Source: Prosapia bicincta (lineage: Eukaryota > Arthropoda > Insecta > Hemiptera > Cercopidae). Taken from it: a stretch of 64,000 bases of DNA. This document shows, piece after piece, positions 1 through 10,800 of the stretch (the first letter of the stretch is position 1; the number at the start of each line of letters is the position of its first letter). The stretch is from the NCBI GenBank assembly GCA_036971475.1, contig JBAIZL010000005.1:177841386-177905385 (forward strand), written 5' to 3'. Position numbers and translations under genes: made by a program. The notes below the pieces were generated by a model, which was given only the letters and a program-made list of their open reading frames with translations, did not search any database and was not told where the DNA came from.

Positions 1-589
1 ATTTCATTAAAAACAAAAGTTTTGAAACTTAGTAATTTACTTTTTAAGGAATTTAATTATAATTTACTTTTTAGTAAGTACGAATATATCTAAGTGTACC
101 AATGTTTGTACTTAACTTCAACCAATACCGTTTTTTTCAGAATTATTATACAACTAAATATTTAGTCAATATTTCTGACTTATTGTATGGCTTTTGTGAA
201 ATTTTGATAACGATAGTGAAAATCAATATAATACATCATTAAAAATTATTATTTTATTATGAAAGTATATAAAGATAAACTTTCTTCAACGAACTAATTT
301 GTTTGATTGGAATAATTAACTCAACTTCACTAAAACTGTTAAGAAATATGTGTTGGGCTGTAAATCTTGACAAAAAAGTTTCTAAAATAACATAATGTTT
401 ATATTACAGTCGGCTTTTATCTATCAAACAAAAACCATCGTAATTATATCTGTAAGTAGTGTGAAGCTTGTTGTTTATTACTGTGCTTTCATTTTTCTAA
501 AATTAGCAACACTGGTTGAGTACTACGAATAAACATAAAACGTTACTAGACAACAATGTCAGGCCTAGTGGCCCAACGGTACTCAGTTC
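1..589. other. AT-rich DNA, nothing recognised
   Basis: There is no coding frame of useful length, no RNA gene and no clear repeat structure. It lies upstream of the decayed mobile elements that precede the helicase gene. Confidence 0.5.
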
Positions 590-924
590 AGCCTGCTACC
601 CAACTGGCCCGATGTGCAGCTAAATTGTTAAATGATAATTGTGCATAAGAGCGGCCACCTATGATATTTTGGAAAATTGTTCAAAACCACCTAATAAGAC
701 GATATCCACAAGAATTTTTTTTAATGACCTAGGAAAGTTATTTTCTTTTCAATTTAAAGTAGGGTAAAAAATTCAGTGCGGTGGCATAAATACTAAAACA
801 CAAACATAAGGGAGATTTGTAAACATCATGTTGCATTGAATCATCAGTCTTATCCGCACTAGAATAGTGTTTTGTTATTGTGAGTAACTTTGCGACTTAC
901 TATTGCAAAATAAATAATATGTTA
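590..924. repeat. Remnant of the inverted-repeat (foldback-like) family
   Basis: The stretch from about 650 (GCGGCCACCTATGATATTTT and the following 130 bases) matches the left terminal repeat of the element at 5989-6794. The stretch at 868-920, a GTTATTGTGAGTAA-type segment, matches the arms of the element at 33636-37101. It appears to be an old fragment of that family. A matching piece at 3090-3310 suggests that the PLE between them inserted into it. Boundaries are approximate. Confidence 0.5.
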
Positions 925-981
925 ATCACTTAGTTGATGACTATCCGAACTTTAAATTTTGTAAATTTGTTAAAACTTACT

Positions 982-1013
982 GAGACAACATTTTCGATCT
1001 TCATCAGTGTCTC
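982..1013 (-). ncRNA. Hammerhead-ribozyme-like motif in PLE family 2 terminus
   Basis: On the minus strand a perfect CUGAUGA (complement of 1001-1007) is followed after five bases by GAAA (complement of 992-995). The flanks GAGACA and UGUCUC (982-987 and 1008-1013) form a 6-bp stem I. Stem II is collapsed and the cleavage-site A-U pair is not convincing, so this is probably a decayed ribozyme. PLEs are known to carry hammerhead motifs in their terminal repeats, which supports the reading. Confidence 0.4.
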
Positions 1014-1192
1014 CTGCTTGGAGATGTTGGGTCAAGCGGTGACGGTTTTAAAGGTAGGTCTTCGATAATATCAAAGAGTATGTGTGATTTGTATTGTTTG
1101 TTCATTTAATATGTTTGTACTTTGTGTTTATGTGTCTGTAAATTTCATATTGTTCTAGTGTGTTAAGATGTGGTCCTTTTTTGTTGATGTGT

Positions 1193-1266
1193 AAGAAACA
1201 GGACACAAATACAGACATTTACCATAACCTATTATGGTAAATGTCTGTATTTGTGTCCTGTTTCTT
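1193..1266. repeat. Perfect 34-bp-arm hairpin
   Basis: Bases 1193-1226 are the exact reverse complement of 1233-1266, with a 6-base loop (ACCTAT). It lies inside the decayed PLE. A perfect match in an otherwise degraded element points to a recent inverted duplication or template switch. Confidence 0.85.
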
Positions 1267-2050
1267 TTAAGTGATTGTAAAATGTCGAGTTGGTGTTCTA
1301 TTTATGTTCCTCGATGCTTTGTTTAAAGCTGCTACCTGTTTGTCCAATGTAGAATTTGATACATTCGTCGCAGTTCAGTTTGTATACGCCTGGTGCTTGT
1401 AGTTTATCCTTGTTGTTGGTGTTGTGTTGTATTTTGTATTGTAACTTGTTATTAGTTTTGTATGCTATTTTATATCCTATTTTTTGAAATTTGTGGGCTA
1501 TTTTGTTTATGAACGGTAACGTGATATATTTGTTTTCCCTGTCTGTAGTGTTAATTTTAGAGTTTTTATTGTATTTTGTACCATAGTTTGTCTATTATTG
1601 TGGTGTTGTATCCATTTATGTATGCTAAATATTTAATTGTGTCTAGCTCTTTGTTTATGTTTTCTGTGGTCATTGGGACTTCTCTAAGTCTATGGAGTAT
1701 GGATCTGAAGGCAGCGTGTTTGTGTTGGATAGGGTGGTTTGAGGTGTTGTGGATAAGCATGTCTGTCGTTATGGGTTTCCTGTAAATGTTGAAGCTGTGT
1801 TTTTGTGTGTGGCTTTTTGTTATGGTTAGGTCGAGGAAGTTTAGGGATCGGTTGGTTTTAATATCTGAAGTGAAGTGGGGTTTTGGGTGTATTTTATTAG
1901 TGTAGGTGAGGAATTTTTCACATTGACTGGAGTTGCCTCTGTACAGTGTTATGATATCATCAACGTATCTGCGCCAGTAAATAATTTTGTGTGCTTGTGT
2001 ATTGTTTGTGAGTATCTTAGTGTTTTCTATGTGTTGTAGAAAAATTTCAC

Positions 2051-2786
2051 GGTAATTGTTTAGTTTGCTAAACCGGGCCTATATTTTCATGAAACATTCA
2101 AAAACATGTAAAAAGGCTATTTTCATTGAAATTATTTTTTTCTGTGCCTAGAAACATTAGTTTTTCTTAAATTAAAGTTGGGTAAAATTTTCAGCGCGGA
2201 TGTAGCAGTTGTGAATGGGCTGCCTGCCTCGCGGAGGGATATACGACATCACAACCGTTACACTTGGATAATGTGTAGCATTACGTTTAGGCATAATTTT
2301 AATGAATTTAACAAAATAAAAGTATAAAATATGAAGTATCCAGTCAGGATAGATTTGGTTGTAATTGTATATATGTAACCATTTAGGTAATGTATAAAAT
2401 TAAAACCAAATCTAACCTGACTGGACACTTTTTAGGTATATTTTATTATAGGTATACAGTAATGTATAAATTTAAAACCAAATCTATCCTAACTGGAGAC
2501 TTTATAAGTATATTTAAATATATGTATAAAAATTAAGCCAAAACGTTGTTTCTCAAATATCTACACACGTAAGGTTGCGTGACATACCGGGGCCGATGCG
2601 TACAACCTTGTGCGCAGCACTGTGACATAAAAAAACATTTGTATCACTCCGCGCCCATTCACAACTTCTATATCTGCCATGAAAATTTTACCCAACTTTA
2701 ATTTAAGAAAAAATAATGTTCCTAGACACAGAAAAAAATAATTTCAATGAAAATATAGGCCCGGTTTAGCAAACTAAACAATTACC
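2051..2786. mobile_element. Inverted-repeat transposon (MITE/foldback-like) with 8-bp TSD
   Basis: The termini are long inverted repeats beginning GGTAATTGTTTAGTTTGC and ending in its reverse complement. The exact 8-bp target duplication AATTTCAC is at 2043-2050 and 2787-2794. The arms run for about 150 bases. The interior has short repeats naming a 'TCTATCCTGACTGGA'-type motif and no coding frame. An 8-bp duplication is usual for hAT and P-superfamily transposases, but the ends do not resemble either closely. The same design recurs at 5989-6794 and 33636-37101. Confidence 0.85.
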
Positions 2787-3089
2787 AATTTCACTTAGAA
2801 CACTACTGATACAACTTCCCAAGGGTAGGCCATCTGGTTGTGAATAGGAGTTTAAGTTGTGGGTGAAATAGTTTTGTTTGGTGATAATTTAGAGGATGTT
2901 TATGATTTCGGTAACGAGGGTTTTAGGTATGTTGTTCTGTATTAATTGTGTTTCTAGGATGTTGAGCGTTTCGGGTATGGGTATGTTGGTGTACATATTT
3001 GTTATGTCGAGTGATAGTAGTGTTGAATTGTGTGGTATGTTTATATTGTGCAGATAGTCATAAACTATTGTTTAAGTGATTAATAATTC

Positions 3090-3310
3090 TAAAAAGTTAT
3101 GTTATAGTGCTTAGTTAGGTACAAGTTAATTAGTAAAACCATTACATATTAGTATGGAACGCACCTAGTATTAACAGGCTGCTGCTACTTCCGCACTGAA
3201 TTTTTTTCCAACTTAAAATTGATAAAAAAGCATGATGCAACACACAAAAAAATATCAATGGTAATAGCTTTTTGACATGTTTTTGAATGTTTCATGTAAA
3301 TATGTAGAGT
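3090..3310. repeat. Second fragment of inverted-repeat family
   Basis: Bases 3110-3180 (a TTAGTAAAACCATTACATATTAG-like stretch) and 3270-3300 (GACATGTTTTTGAATGTTTC) match the inner and outer arm of the element at 33636-37101. Together with 590-924 this looks like an older copy split by the PLE. Confidence 0.45.
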
Positions 3311-4826
3311 TCAGAAATGTAAATTTTAACCCGATGCCTAGTATTTTACAAGGTTTAGGTGACCATGGAAAGGGTGGAACATGGAATATTTTTTCCCAAA
3401 ATTGTAATTATTTGGGAGTCAGCGAATTTGTTTCTAATTATTTTGGTATTCATTATGAGTTTCTGCATCGGACGGTAAAATGTTTCCGCCGAAATTGCTT
3501 TGTGACTAAAGTAAACATTACCAAAAAATTTTAAAAAAAGACCGAAATCATTAAAACTATATTTTTACCGTAGAAATAACAGGCCATACGCGAATACAGA
3601 AATTGAATTGTAAAGACGTTTAAAACTAACTTTATGAAATAAAATCTGATTATGTGAATAACTTAAGATGTAACTACCTAAATACCCATTTGACCAAAAT
3701 ATTAAAACCTGTAAGAAATTTTTGCTATGTGAAATGAGCTCTTTTATAATATAAATTCAATTTTTTTTTAAATCACAAATAGTTTTCTTCACAAGTACTG
3801 AAAACTATTAATACTGATAAAACCTGATAAATATCCTTAAAATAATACTAACCATTTTTAGCCTTTACAACACTAGTCTACACAAACTGCGAAGAGCGGA
3901 AACCGGATATATAGGTACGGATAGTATATATGAGCATCGTTAGTCGATGTAGGGTATCGATTGTTTTAAACGATTTTATGCAATTATCTCAGTACCTGTT
4001 TAGTATTAATCCTAGAGTATTTACAATTATTTTGAATCAAGTTATTAATTGATATACTATTTTATCAAATTAAATGAATTGTCGTTTTTTTATACAATTT
4101 GTTTTTTAAAATTATTGCATATTACAATGAAAATATTGGAAGCAGCCCTAACACCACAAAAATAACTTATAATACAAGTTACCTAAATCCTTATATAGAT
4201 TTCGATGACCATGTCAACATCTTCAAGAGGGTCTTATTACAAAAATTCATTCTAGCAAAGAATAAGTTACAAACTGGATAAGGATTTAATCTTAGGTAAC
4301 TTTTATTATCACTTATTTTTTATTATTTTTGTGGTATTGAGAATGTTTTTAATATTTTCAATGTAATATGTTGTACTGCTGTGCTCTTGCTTTAGTATAA
4401 AATTATCTCATAATTTAAACATCTAAATTTATCTTACCTATTTAAACTCATAACGTAGCTATGTTTTGTGGAAGTATAATATAAGTAAATTTCTAAAACA
4501 TTAAAATTTTAATATTTAAAATGTATTTATTACACATTGTCAACACATCGAAGTTTTACACCAAAACATTAATATTTTTTAATTGATGTAAAATAGATTA
4601 ATTAATATAGTTCAATATTGAAAAAGTTTACTAGATGTTTTTAATTTTTCGCATGTATCTGTGGCTGTTTATCTGGTTATTATCCCCTACAGCAACTATA
4701 AACAATTTACCAAATATCTTATTGGGGATTTACAGTTTTACTTAAAAGTGTTTGTGTATCTTACATGTTATTCTGATGGTTTACACGTTTACACTTATCG
4801 TTTATAACAGAATACCTCATTAATAA
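3311..4826. other. Region upstream of the helicase start codon
   Basis: No coding gene is supported. It should contain the promoter and 5' untranslated sequence of the helicase gene, but I see no core promoter element that I would defend. A TTTATAACAG at 4801-4810 could be a 3' splice site for a non-coding first exon. A hammerhead-like motif lies at 4200-4226 on the minus strand. Confidence 0.3.
4200..4226 (-). ncRNA. Hammerhead-like motif, degenerate
   Basis: On the minus strand UUGAAGA (complement of 4220-4226) is followed by a hairpin with GAC/GUC pairing and then GAAA (complement of 4200-4203). The sequence around it resembles 51355-51381, where the core reads CUGAUGG. The pair suggests one repeat family carrying a ribozyme-like terminus. 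C3 is U here, so activity is doubtful. Confidence 0.3.
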
Positions 4827-4854
4827 ATGTCTTTGGGAAAGAAGAAAATGAACG
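4827..4854 (+). CDS. DHX36: DHX36 coding exon 1
   Basis: ATG at 4827 opens MSLGKKKMN plus one base, and the donor GTAAGT follows at 4855. Phase 1 joins exactly to exon 2 (G at the junction). No other nearby ATG gives a compatible phase, which is why I chose this start. The exon is only 28 bases long, so it depends on the agreement of phase and donor. Confidence 0.65.
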
Positions 4855-7800
4855 GTAAGTGTTAAATAAAAAATAGGATAGTGTTTAACACTTTTTTGTT
4901 CCCTGTTTGTAATAGAAAATTTACAGATGTGCTCTCACTCCCTACTTATCTATAAATGTCAATGAAACTGGAAAGGAGATGATTTAATTTTTTTGACTTA
5001 ATGTTCAATATCTATATTACACTTTTATTTCTTCTAATAGCTGAATGCATTTAACTTAAAAATCCTATTTCTAATAACCATGTAATGCAAAATCTCACCT
5101 AAATATACAATAATAATATCTTTAAGTTTTATTAGAAAAAAAAATTTTAAGCACATAAAATATCAATAAAAAAATAAAACGTGAAAATTAACAGTAAAGT
5201 TATATTTAATGAATGTATGTGTTGGTATTTAGTGAAGTAATGAAGATTTCACCTGAGAGGATTATTAAATATCTACACTTACTTTTTTTAAAGTGTAAGT
5301 GATTAAATATCTCGTTAATGGTAAATGAACTACGTCATATTTTCAGTGTATTTATTTTAGAAAATTTCATTCCAGTTATACCAATTTATGTAATAATATG
5401 GGTAGACCATCGAAAAAAGCTATGAGGAAAATTCAATTGATTAGAAACCAATTAGGCTCGTTCTATTCACTTTATACTAGTTTAGTTTTTTTGTCATAAT
5501 AAGCTGCATTTATAAGTAGCTTGACTGCTACTGTCGACTCTCCCTCAAGGTCCCTCCGGTCTGTGATTTTATGGGTGGAGGGGTATGGAGTAAGGGAGGT
5601 TGTGTACTATGTATTGGTAAATGGTGTGAGATTCGAAGTGTGTATGGTTGTTTAAAATATATTGTTTTTGTGGCTTTTGTATTTTTCAAATTCTTATGTA
5701 ATGATTAGTTTTTTTATTGATCATAGTTTGGACATGGAGAATGTTTAAATGTATATGTTGTCTTTTGTAGCTGGATTTTGGGTTTTTTGTCATTGATATC
5801 TTCTTTGTATCTTATATTAAATGAATTACCGGTTTGGCCAATGTAGAAGGTGGGGCGGGCATTATATGTTATTTTGTATATACTGGATAAATTGTATTTG
5901 TCCTTTTGTTTTGAAGGGTTTGTGTGAATATTTTAAGAGTGTTTATTGTTTTGTATATTTTGTTGCCATTATATATTATTAAATGTTTGGTTAAAATACT
6001 GAAGCTCGGCCACCTACGATATTTTGGGAAATTGTTAAACACCACGAAATAGGACGATATCCACAAGAATTTTTTTTTTATTGAAGTGGGAAAGTTACTT
6101 TTTTTCAATTTAAAGTAGGGTAAAAAATTCAGCGCTGATGTAGAAGTTGTGAATGGGCGCGGAGTGATACAAATGTTTCGTTACATCACAGTGCTGCGCA
6201 TAAGGTTGTACGCATCGGCCGCGGTACGTCACGCAACCTTACGTATGTAAATATTTGAGAAACGTTTTGGCTTAATTTTTATACATATATTTAAATATAC
6301 TTATAAAGTCTCTAGTTAGGATAGGTTTGGTTTTAAATTTATATATTACTGTATACCTATATTAAAATATACCTAAAAAGTGTCCAGTCAGGTTAGATTT
6401 GGTTTTAATTTTATACAATACCTAAATGGTTACATTTACAAAATTAGAACCAAATCTATCCTGACTGGATACTTCGTAGGTATATTTCAATATAAATATA
6501 TAAAATTCACCTTCTTTGGCAGTAACAAAAATAATAGTTATCAATATAGCTTAAAGACTTGTTACATAAAGTTTAGATTGCTAAAACAGGAAATACAGTT
6601 GTGACATCACAAAGCATTTGTATACTCCATGCCCATTCACAACTTCTACATCAGTGCTGAATATTTTACCTTAAATTTTAAAATAGTAACTTTTCCACTT
6701 CAATAAAAAAAAATTCTTGTGGATATCGTCCTATTTGGTGGTGTTAAACAATTTCCCAAAATATCATAGGTGGCCGAGCTTCAGCATTTTTACCAAATTA
6801 TTAAATTACAGTTAGGTGTTGATTTTATAGTGAATTTTATTTGATAGCAAACTGATGTGCGCTCAGGTATAAATGACATTAGCACTACGCGCTGTGCTCG
6901 GCCTCAGTGTTGTCAAATCGTGTATCCAGCTGCCAAAGACAACTCAGAAGCAAGGAAAAACTCAGATGTTATCTAAGTTTTTTTTTTTTACCATTCTCCA
7001 TCACAATTTTTTCATGAGGGCTTTGGATCTCCGACCGCAGGTTTAAAAATTGTTAGCTTCCAAACAAATTATTTTTTGGAATTGCTAAATATTTATGTCC
7101 TTAAGCTACAATATTTACATTGAATAAATATTTACAAAGGTTATGTCTATTATTATTTCCTCCAAGGTTATTGAGAATTCATCAAACATTAGTCTATTTT
7201 CAAATAGGTAAACTTTTTACATATCAAAAGTCTTTTGTTTTTAGCTTTCACTCATCTTCATCGGAATAATCACTTAGCGTGGAGTCACTATCGAAGTTCG
7301 TTGGAATAACAAGTGGCTCTACTTCAGGAAATTCCTCATTAATATGGTCAGTTTCCCAGTACAGTCAAAATCGTTTACAACGACACCGGCTATTATGTAC
7401 AACTGGATATAACGAACAAAAAGGTCGGAACCATAAAATGACATACTGGAAAAAGCATTTACATTGCTTTCTACGAACACATCGGTTAGAGCGAACACGT
7501 TTCTTGGAACACTGAGTACATAGTTGAAATATTGGTTACAGCGTACAATTCCGAGTTTTATATTCTGCGAAATGAAAACAAAGGTTTTGTTCGCCTTACC
7601 ATTTCACCCAAGTGTTCCTCAGTTCAGTTGTCTCTTGTCTTCATACACGAAATCATGTCACGGCAACAATTTACAATTGAAGAACAATTCGGTATCGTTT
7701 GTCGAGTTGATTCCGGTGATTCCGCGAGTTCGATTGCGCGTAAATTTAAAACGTCACGCTCAACAATTGCTGGAATGCTTAAGCGCCGAGAGAAAATTGT

Positions 7801-10800
7801 TGCGCAATTTAACAAGTGCGAAAAAGGAAAACGCGTTCGGTCTTCCAATCACGCGGACATTGAAAATGCTTTGCTCGATTGGTTCAAACAACAACGCGCA
7901 AACAATATACCCGTGAGTGGGCCCATGCTTCAGGTAAAGGCTGAAGCCTTCGCTAAGCTTTTGAAGAAGGATTCGTTTAAGTGTAATGCTTCCTGGGTTC
8001 AACGTTTCCGATCTCGCCACAACATTGTTCATGGAAAAATTTCAGGTGAGTCAGCAGTAGTTGATCGATCAATTACAAATGACTGGGTTGAAAATGTGTG
8101 GCCTAAACTCAGGGACGGCTACAACGATGAGGACATTTTTAATGCTGATGAAATGGGATTATTTTTTAGACTGACACCTGATCACTCTTTGAAATTTAAA
8201 GGAGAGATATGTTCTGGTGGTAAGTTGTCCAAAGAGCGTGTTACTGTTCTTGTTGCTGCCAACATGTCTGGTTCCATAAAAAGGAAGCTTTTGGTGATCG
8301 GAAAAAGCAAAATGCCACGATGTTTTAAAAACGTAAAAAATCTCCCTGTTGATTACGATTTTAATAAAAAAACCTGGATGACTTCGACTATTTCTGAAAA
8401 CACGTTGATAAAATGGGACAGCGAACTTTTAAAACAAAACAAACATATTGTTTTAATTGTAGACAATTGCCCAGCCCATCCTCCAGTTGACAGGCTAAAA
8501 CAAATAAGACTCGTTTTCCTACCTCCGAATTGTACGTCCGTACTGCAGCCTATGGACCAAGGCGTTATACGAAGTCTCAAAGTATCCTTTCGAAAAGAAT
8601 TGGTGTATAAAATCATCGAGAAAAGAGAAAATAATGACCATACGAAAGTTAGTATTCTTGACGCTATTTTAATGGTATCCAAGGCATGGGATTCTGTGCG
8701 GAAGGAAACGATCACCAACTGTTTTCGTGTTTCCGGTCTAACTAAGGACCCACAACCAGGAATCACATACGAAGATATTACACCAACACATTTGAAGGAT
8801 GCCGTTTCCCTTCTCAGCTCTGACTGCTCTGCAGATGACTATGTGCAGGTGGATGACGAAATCATAACTTGCGAAGAACTATCAGATAATGATATCGTCA
8901 TCAAACGGAAAAAGAAAATACTGATGAGGCTGGCGAAGAATCGGAAGATTTCGGCAAAATCCCTACTGTTGCGGAAGCGTATGCTGCTTGTTCCACCATA
9001 AGAGCATTTATTCAGACTTCCGAAACTTCGCAAAATGTAAAAGAATCCTTATTGGTTGTTTCCACGTCAATCGAGAAAATGTTTTTTACAGAAGTACAAG
9101 GAAGGCGTCAAACAAAAATTACAGATTTTTTTGTTTAATTCAAAATGAATACATATGTATGTATGTAAATATTTTATTTTCTTTCGTTGTTTAAAATAAA
9201 TTCATGAGTAGTACATATACATACATTATGTACATATTATGTATGTCTACATTTTTAAAATACAAAGATTTTCACAACTTATTACATTATGACTATTGTT
9301 TATTGACTACCTGTACTCATTTCAATACATATTATGTATGTTGTACTTACATACATATGTATATATTGTAGGTATGGATTGTTCAAAAATTTTGCATCAT
9401 AAATTTATAACGAACTGACTGTCAATAACTAGTGAAATGGCCATTATAGTGTAATGTCGTTTATAACAAACTGTTCGTTATAACCAATAGTACCGCTTAA
9501 AGAGAACACTGGCTACAGCGTACAAAATCTGCCGGTCCCTTGAAGTTCGTTATAAACGATTTTGACTATATTTGTCTTCAATTGTTTTGCAACGTTTGAT
9601 GCATTTTTTCCACAGTTCAGGTGTAATGGTTCAAAGTCTATCTTTACACAGCAGTTCCATTGCATCCATTCCTCGGCCATTTTCATTTGTATTTACCAAA
9701 TTCACTGTAGCAATTTTTCCTTTGACATATGCCCGGATTAACTCGATGGGGTTCAGCTCGCAATGTGCAGCTGAAAGCCAAAGAAGTTCCACATCAGGTC
9801 TCATCTCCTTGGTAATCACTTCTAGTAGTTTTTCAGTTTTTTTAAAGTGTGGTTTTGGCAGAAGAATGAGTTCTGCTTTTGTGACCTTTTCTTATGAATT
9901 TACGGCGGGTGGCAGGACAATGTGTTTTGTCTGCATCCAAGATATTATTTGGCCTTTCTTCCAAGAAATTGTGGTATTTCTTGTAGACGGGTCCAACATA
10001 GTGTGATATGGAGCTTGATCAATAATTACTGCAGATTTTTGAGGAAGTAGAGTTGGAACGTTTTTGAACCATTCTGTGAAGTGTGCCGAATTCATCTCAT
10101 TGTGGTAGTTTTGTTCCCTTCTTTCCAATGAAACACAATTCTGCTCCTTCTAAGAATCCGTTTTCACTTCCAATCTGAAGAATAATTATCCTCTTCCCAA
10201 CTCCTGGAGGTGTCTTGAATCCTCCACGCCATCCGTACACTTGCTGTATGTGCATCCTGTATTGATCATAATTTGTAAAATTCTATCACCTCATTGTAAC
10301 TTCTAAAAATGTCGCATCTATTACCTGCTCTTGTCATCTACTTTTAAGAGTATGGTTCTGACCACACCAAGTTTTGTCAGTAAAAAAAAGATTGTAGCCA
10401 GCCGAGCGTAATTCTCTTATTCTTTATAAAAATGAATGTCTTGAAACAGCGATCGATGTTGATTCCATTAACACAGGCTTTTTGGTAAATTTTTAAAATC
10501 GGAAACCAAGTTTTTTGACTATTTGGTGTAAAGTCATCTTAGACATTGATGGGAAATTTGACATGTTCTCATTCAGCTGATGAACCATACTGGTGAGTCA
10601 TGCTTATGAATTTAAAGATGGACAAAGGTCGACTTGGCAACAACCCATTCCGAGAGTATTACTGCTGGCGGGTAAGGTACTGGAGCGGCCGTTTACGCTT
10701 GAGTGCACATCAGTTTGCTATCAAATAAAATTCGCTATAACATTAACACCTAACTGTAATTTAATAAAAATATAAGTAACGGAATAAACAAAATTTAACA

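Larger units (their letters stand above)
925..3090 (-). mobile_element. Decayed Penelope-like element (PLE family 2), interrupted
   Basis: On the minus strand the 2800-3050 stretch reads as a reverse-transcriptase segment (a LSLDITNMYTNIPIPETL-like motif). The 1310-1420 stretch reads as a GIY-YIG endonuclease (KLNCDECIKFYIGQTGSSFK). That order, RT then GIY-YIG, is diagnostic of Penelope-like elements. Many stops and frameshifts are present, so no intact protein is predicted. The inverted-repeat element 2051-2786 has split it. A related plus-strand piece lies at 12560-13115. The terminal part (about 955-1060) carries a hammerhead-like core. Confidence 0.75.
7248..10580 (-). pseudogene. DDE_3 transposase pseudogene, split by a Tigger insertion
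   Basis: Read on the minus strand from about 10580 down to 9569, then from 7361 to the stop at 7248-7250. Recognisable blocks are FTDKTWCGQNHTLK (first catalytic D, near 10390-10340), VIIDQAPYHTM (second D, near 10020-9990) and HCELNPIEL (catalytic E, near 9765-9740). The acidic C-terminus DSTLSDYSDEDE lies beyond the Tigger. The order and spacing match the DDE_3 transposases common in insects. Frameshifts and stops occur between the blocks, and the insertion separates the tail from the core, so it is dead. Confidence 0.8.
6799..10767 (-). mobile_element. DDE_3 (Tc1/mariner superfamily) transposon with 65-70 bp TIRs, interrupted
   Basis: Terminal inverted repeats at about 6799-6868 and 10700-10767 share a long run (ATTAAATTACAGTTAGGTGT, then GATAGCAAACTGATGTGC). 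Between them lies a broken minus-strand transposase, cut by the Tigger element 7362-9568. Without that insertion the element is about 1.76 kb. The ends abut the inverted-repeat element on the left. Confidence 0.8.

Noticed and set aside
4099..4281. 60-codon frame upstream of the helicase start
   Set aside because: No match, low-complexity, and it overlaps a repeat with a hammerhead-like motif. It could hold 5' untranslated sequence but not a gene that I can support.
9572..10006. Plus-strand 144-codon frame
   Set aside because: Antisense of the DDE_3 transposase, whose IIDQAPYHTM and HCELNPIEL motifs are on the minus strand.
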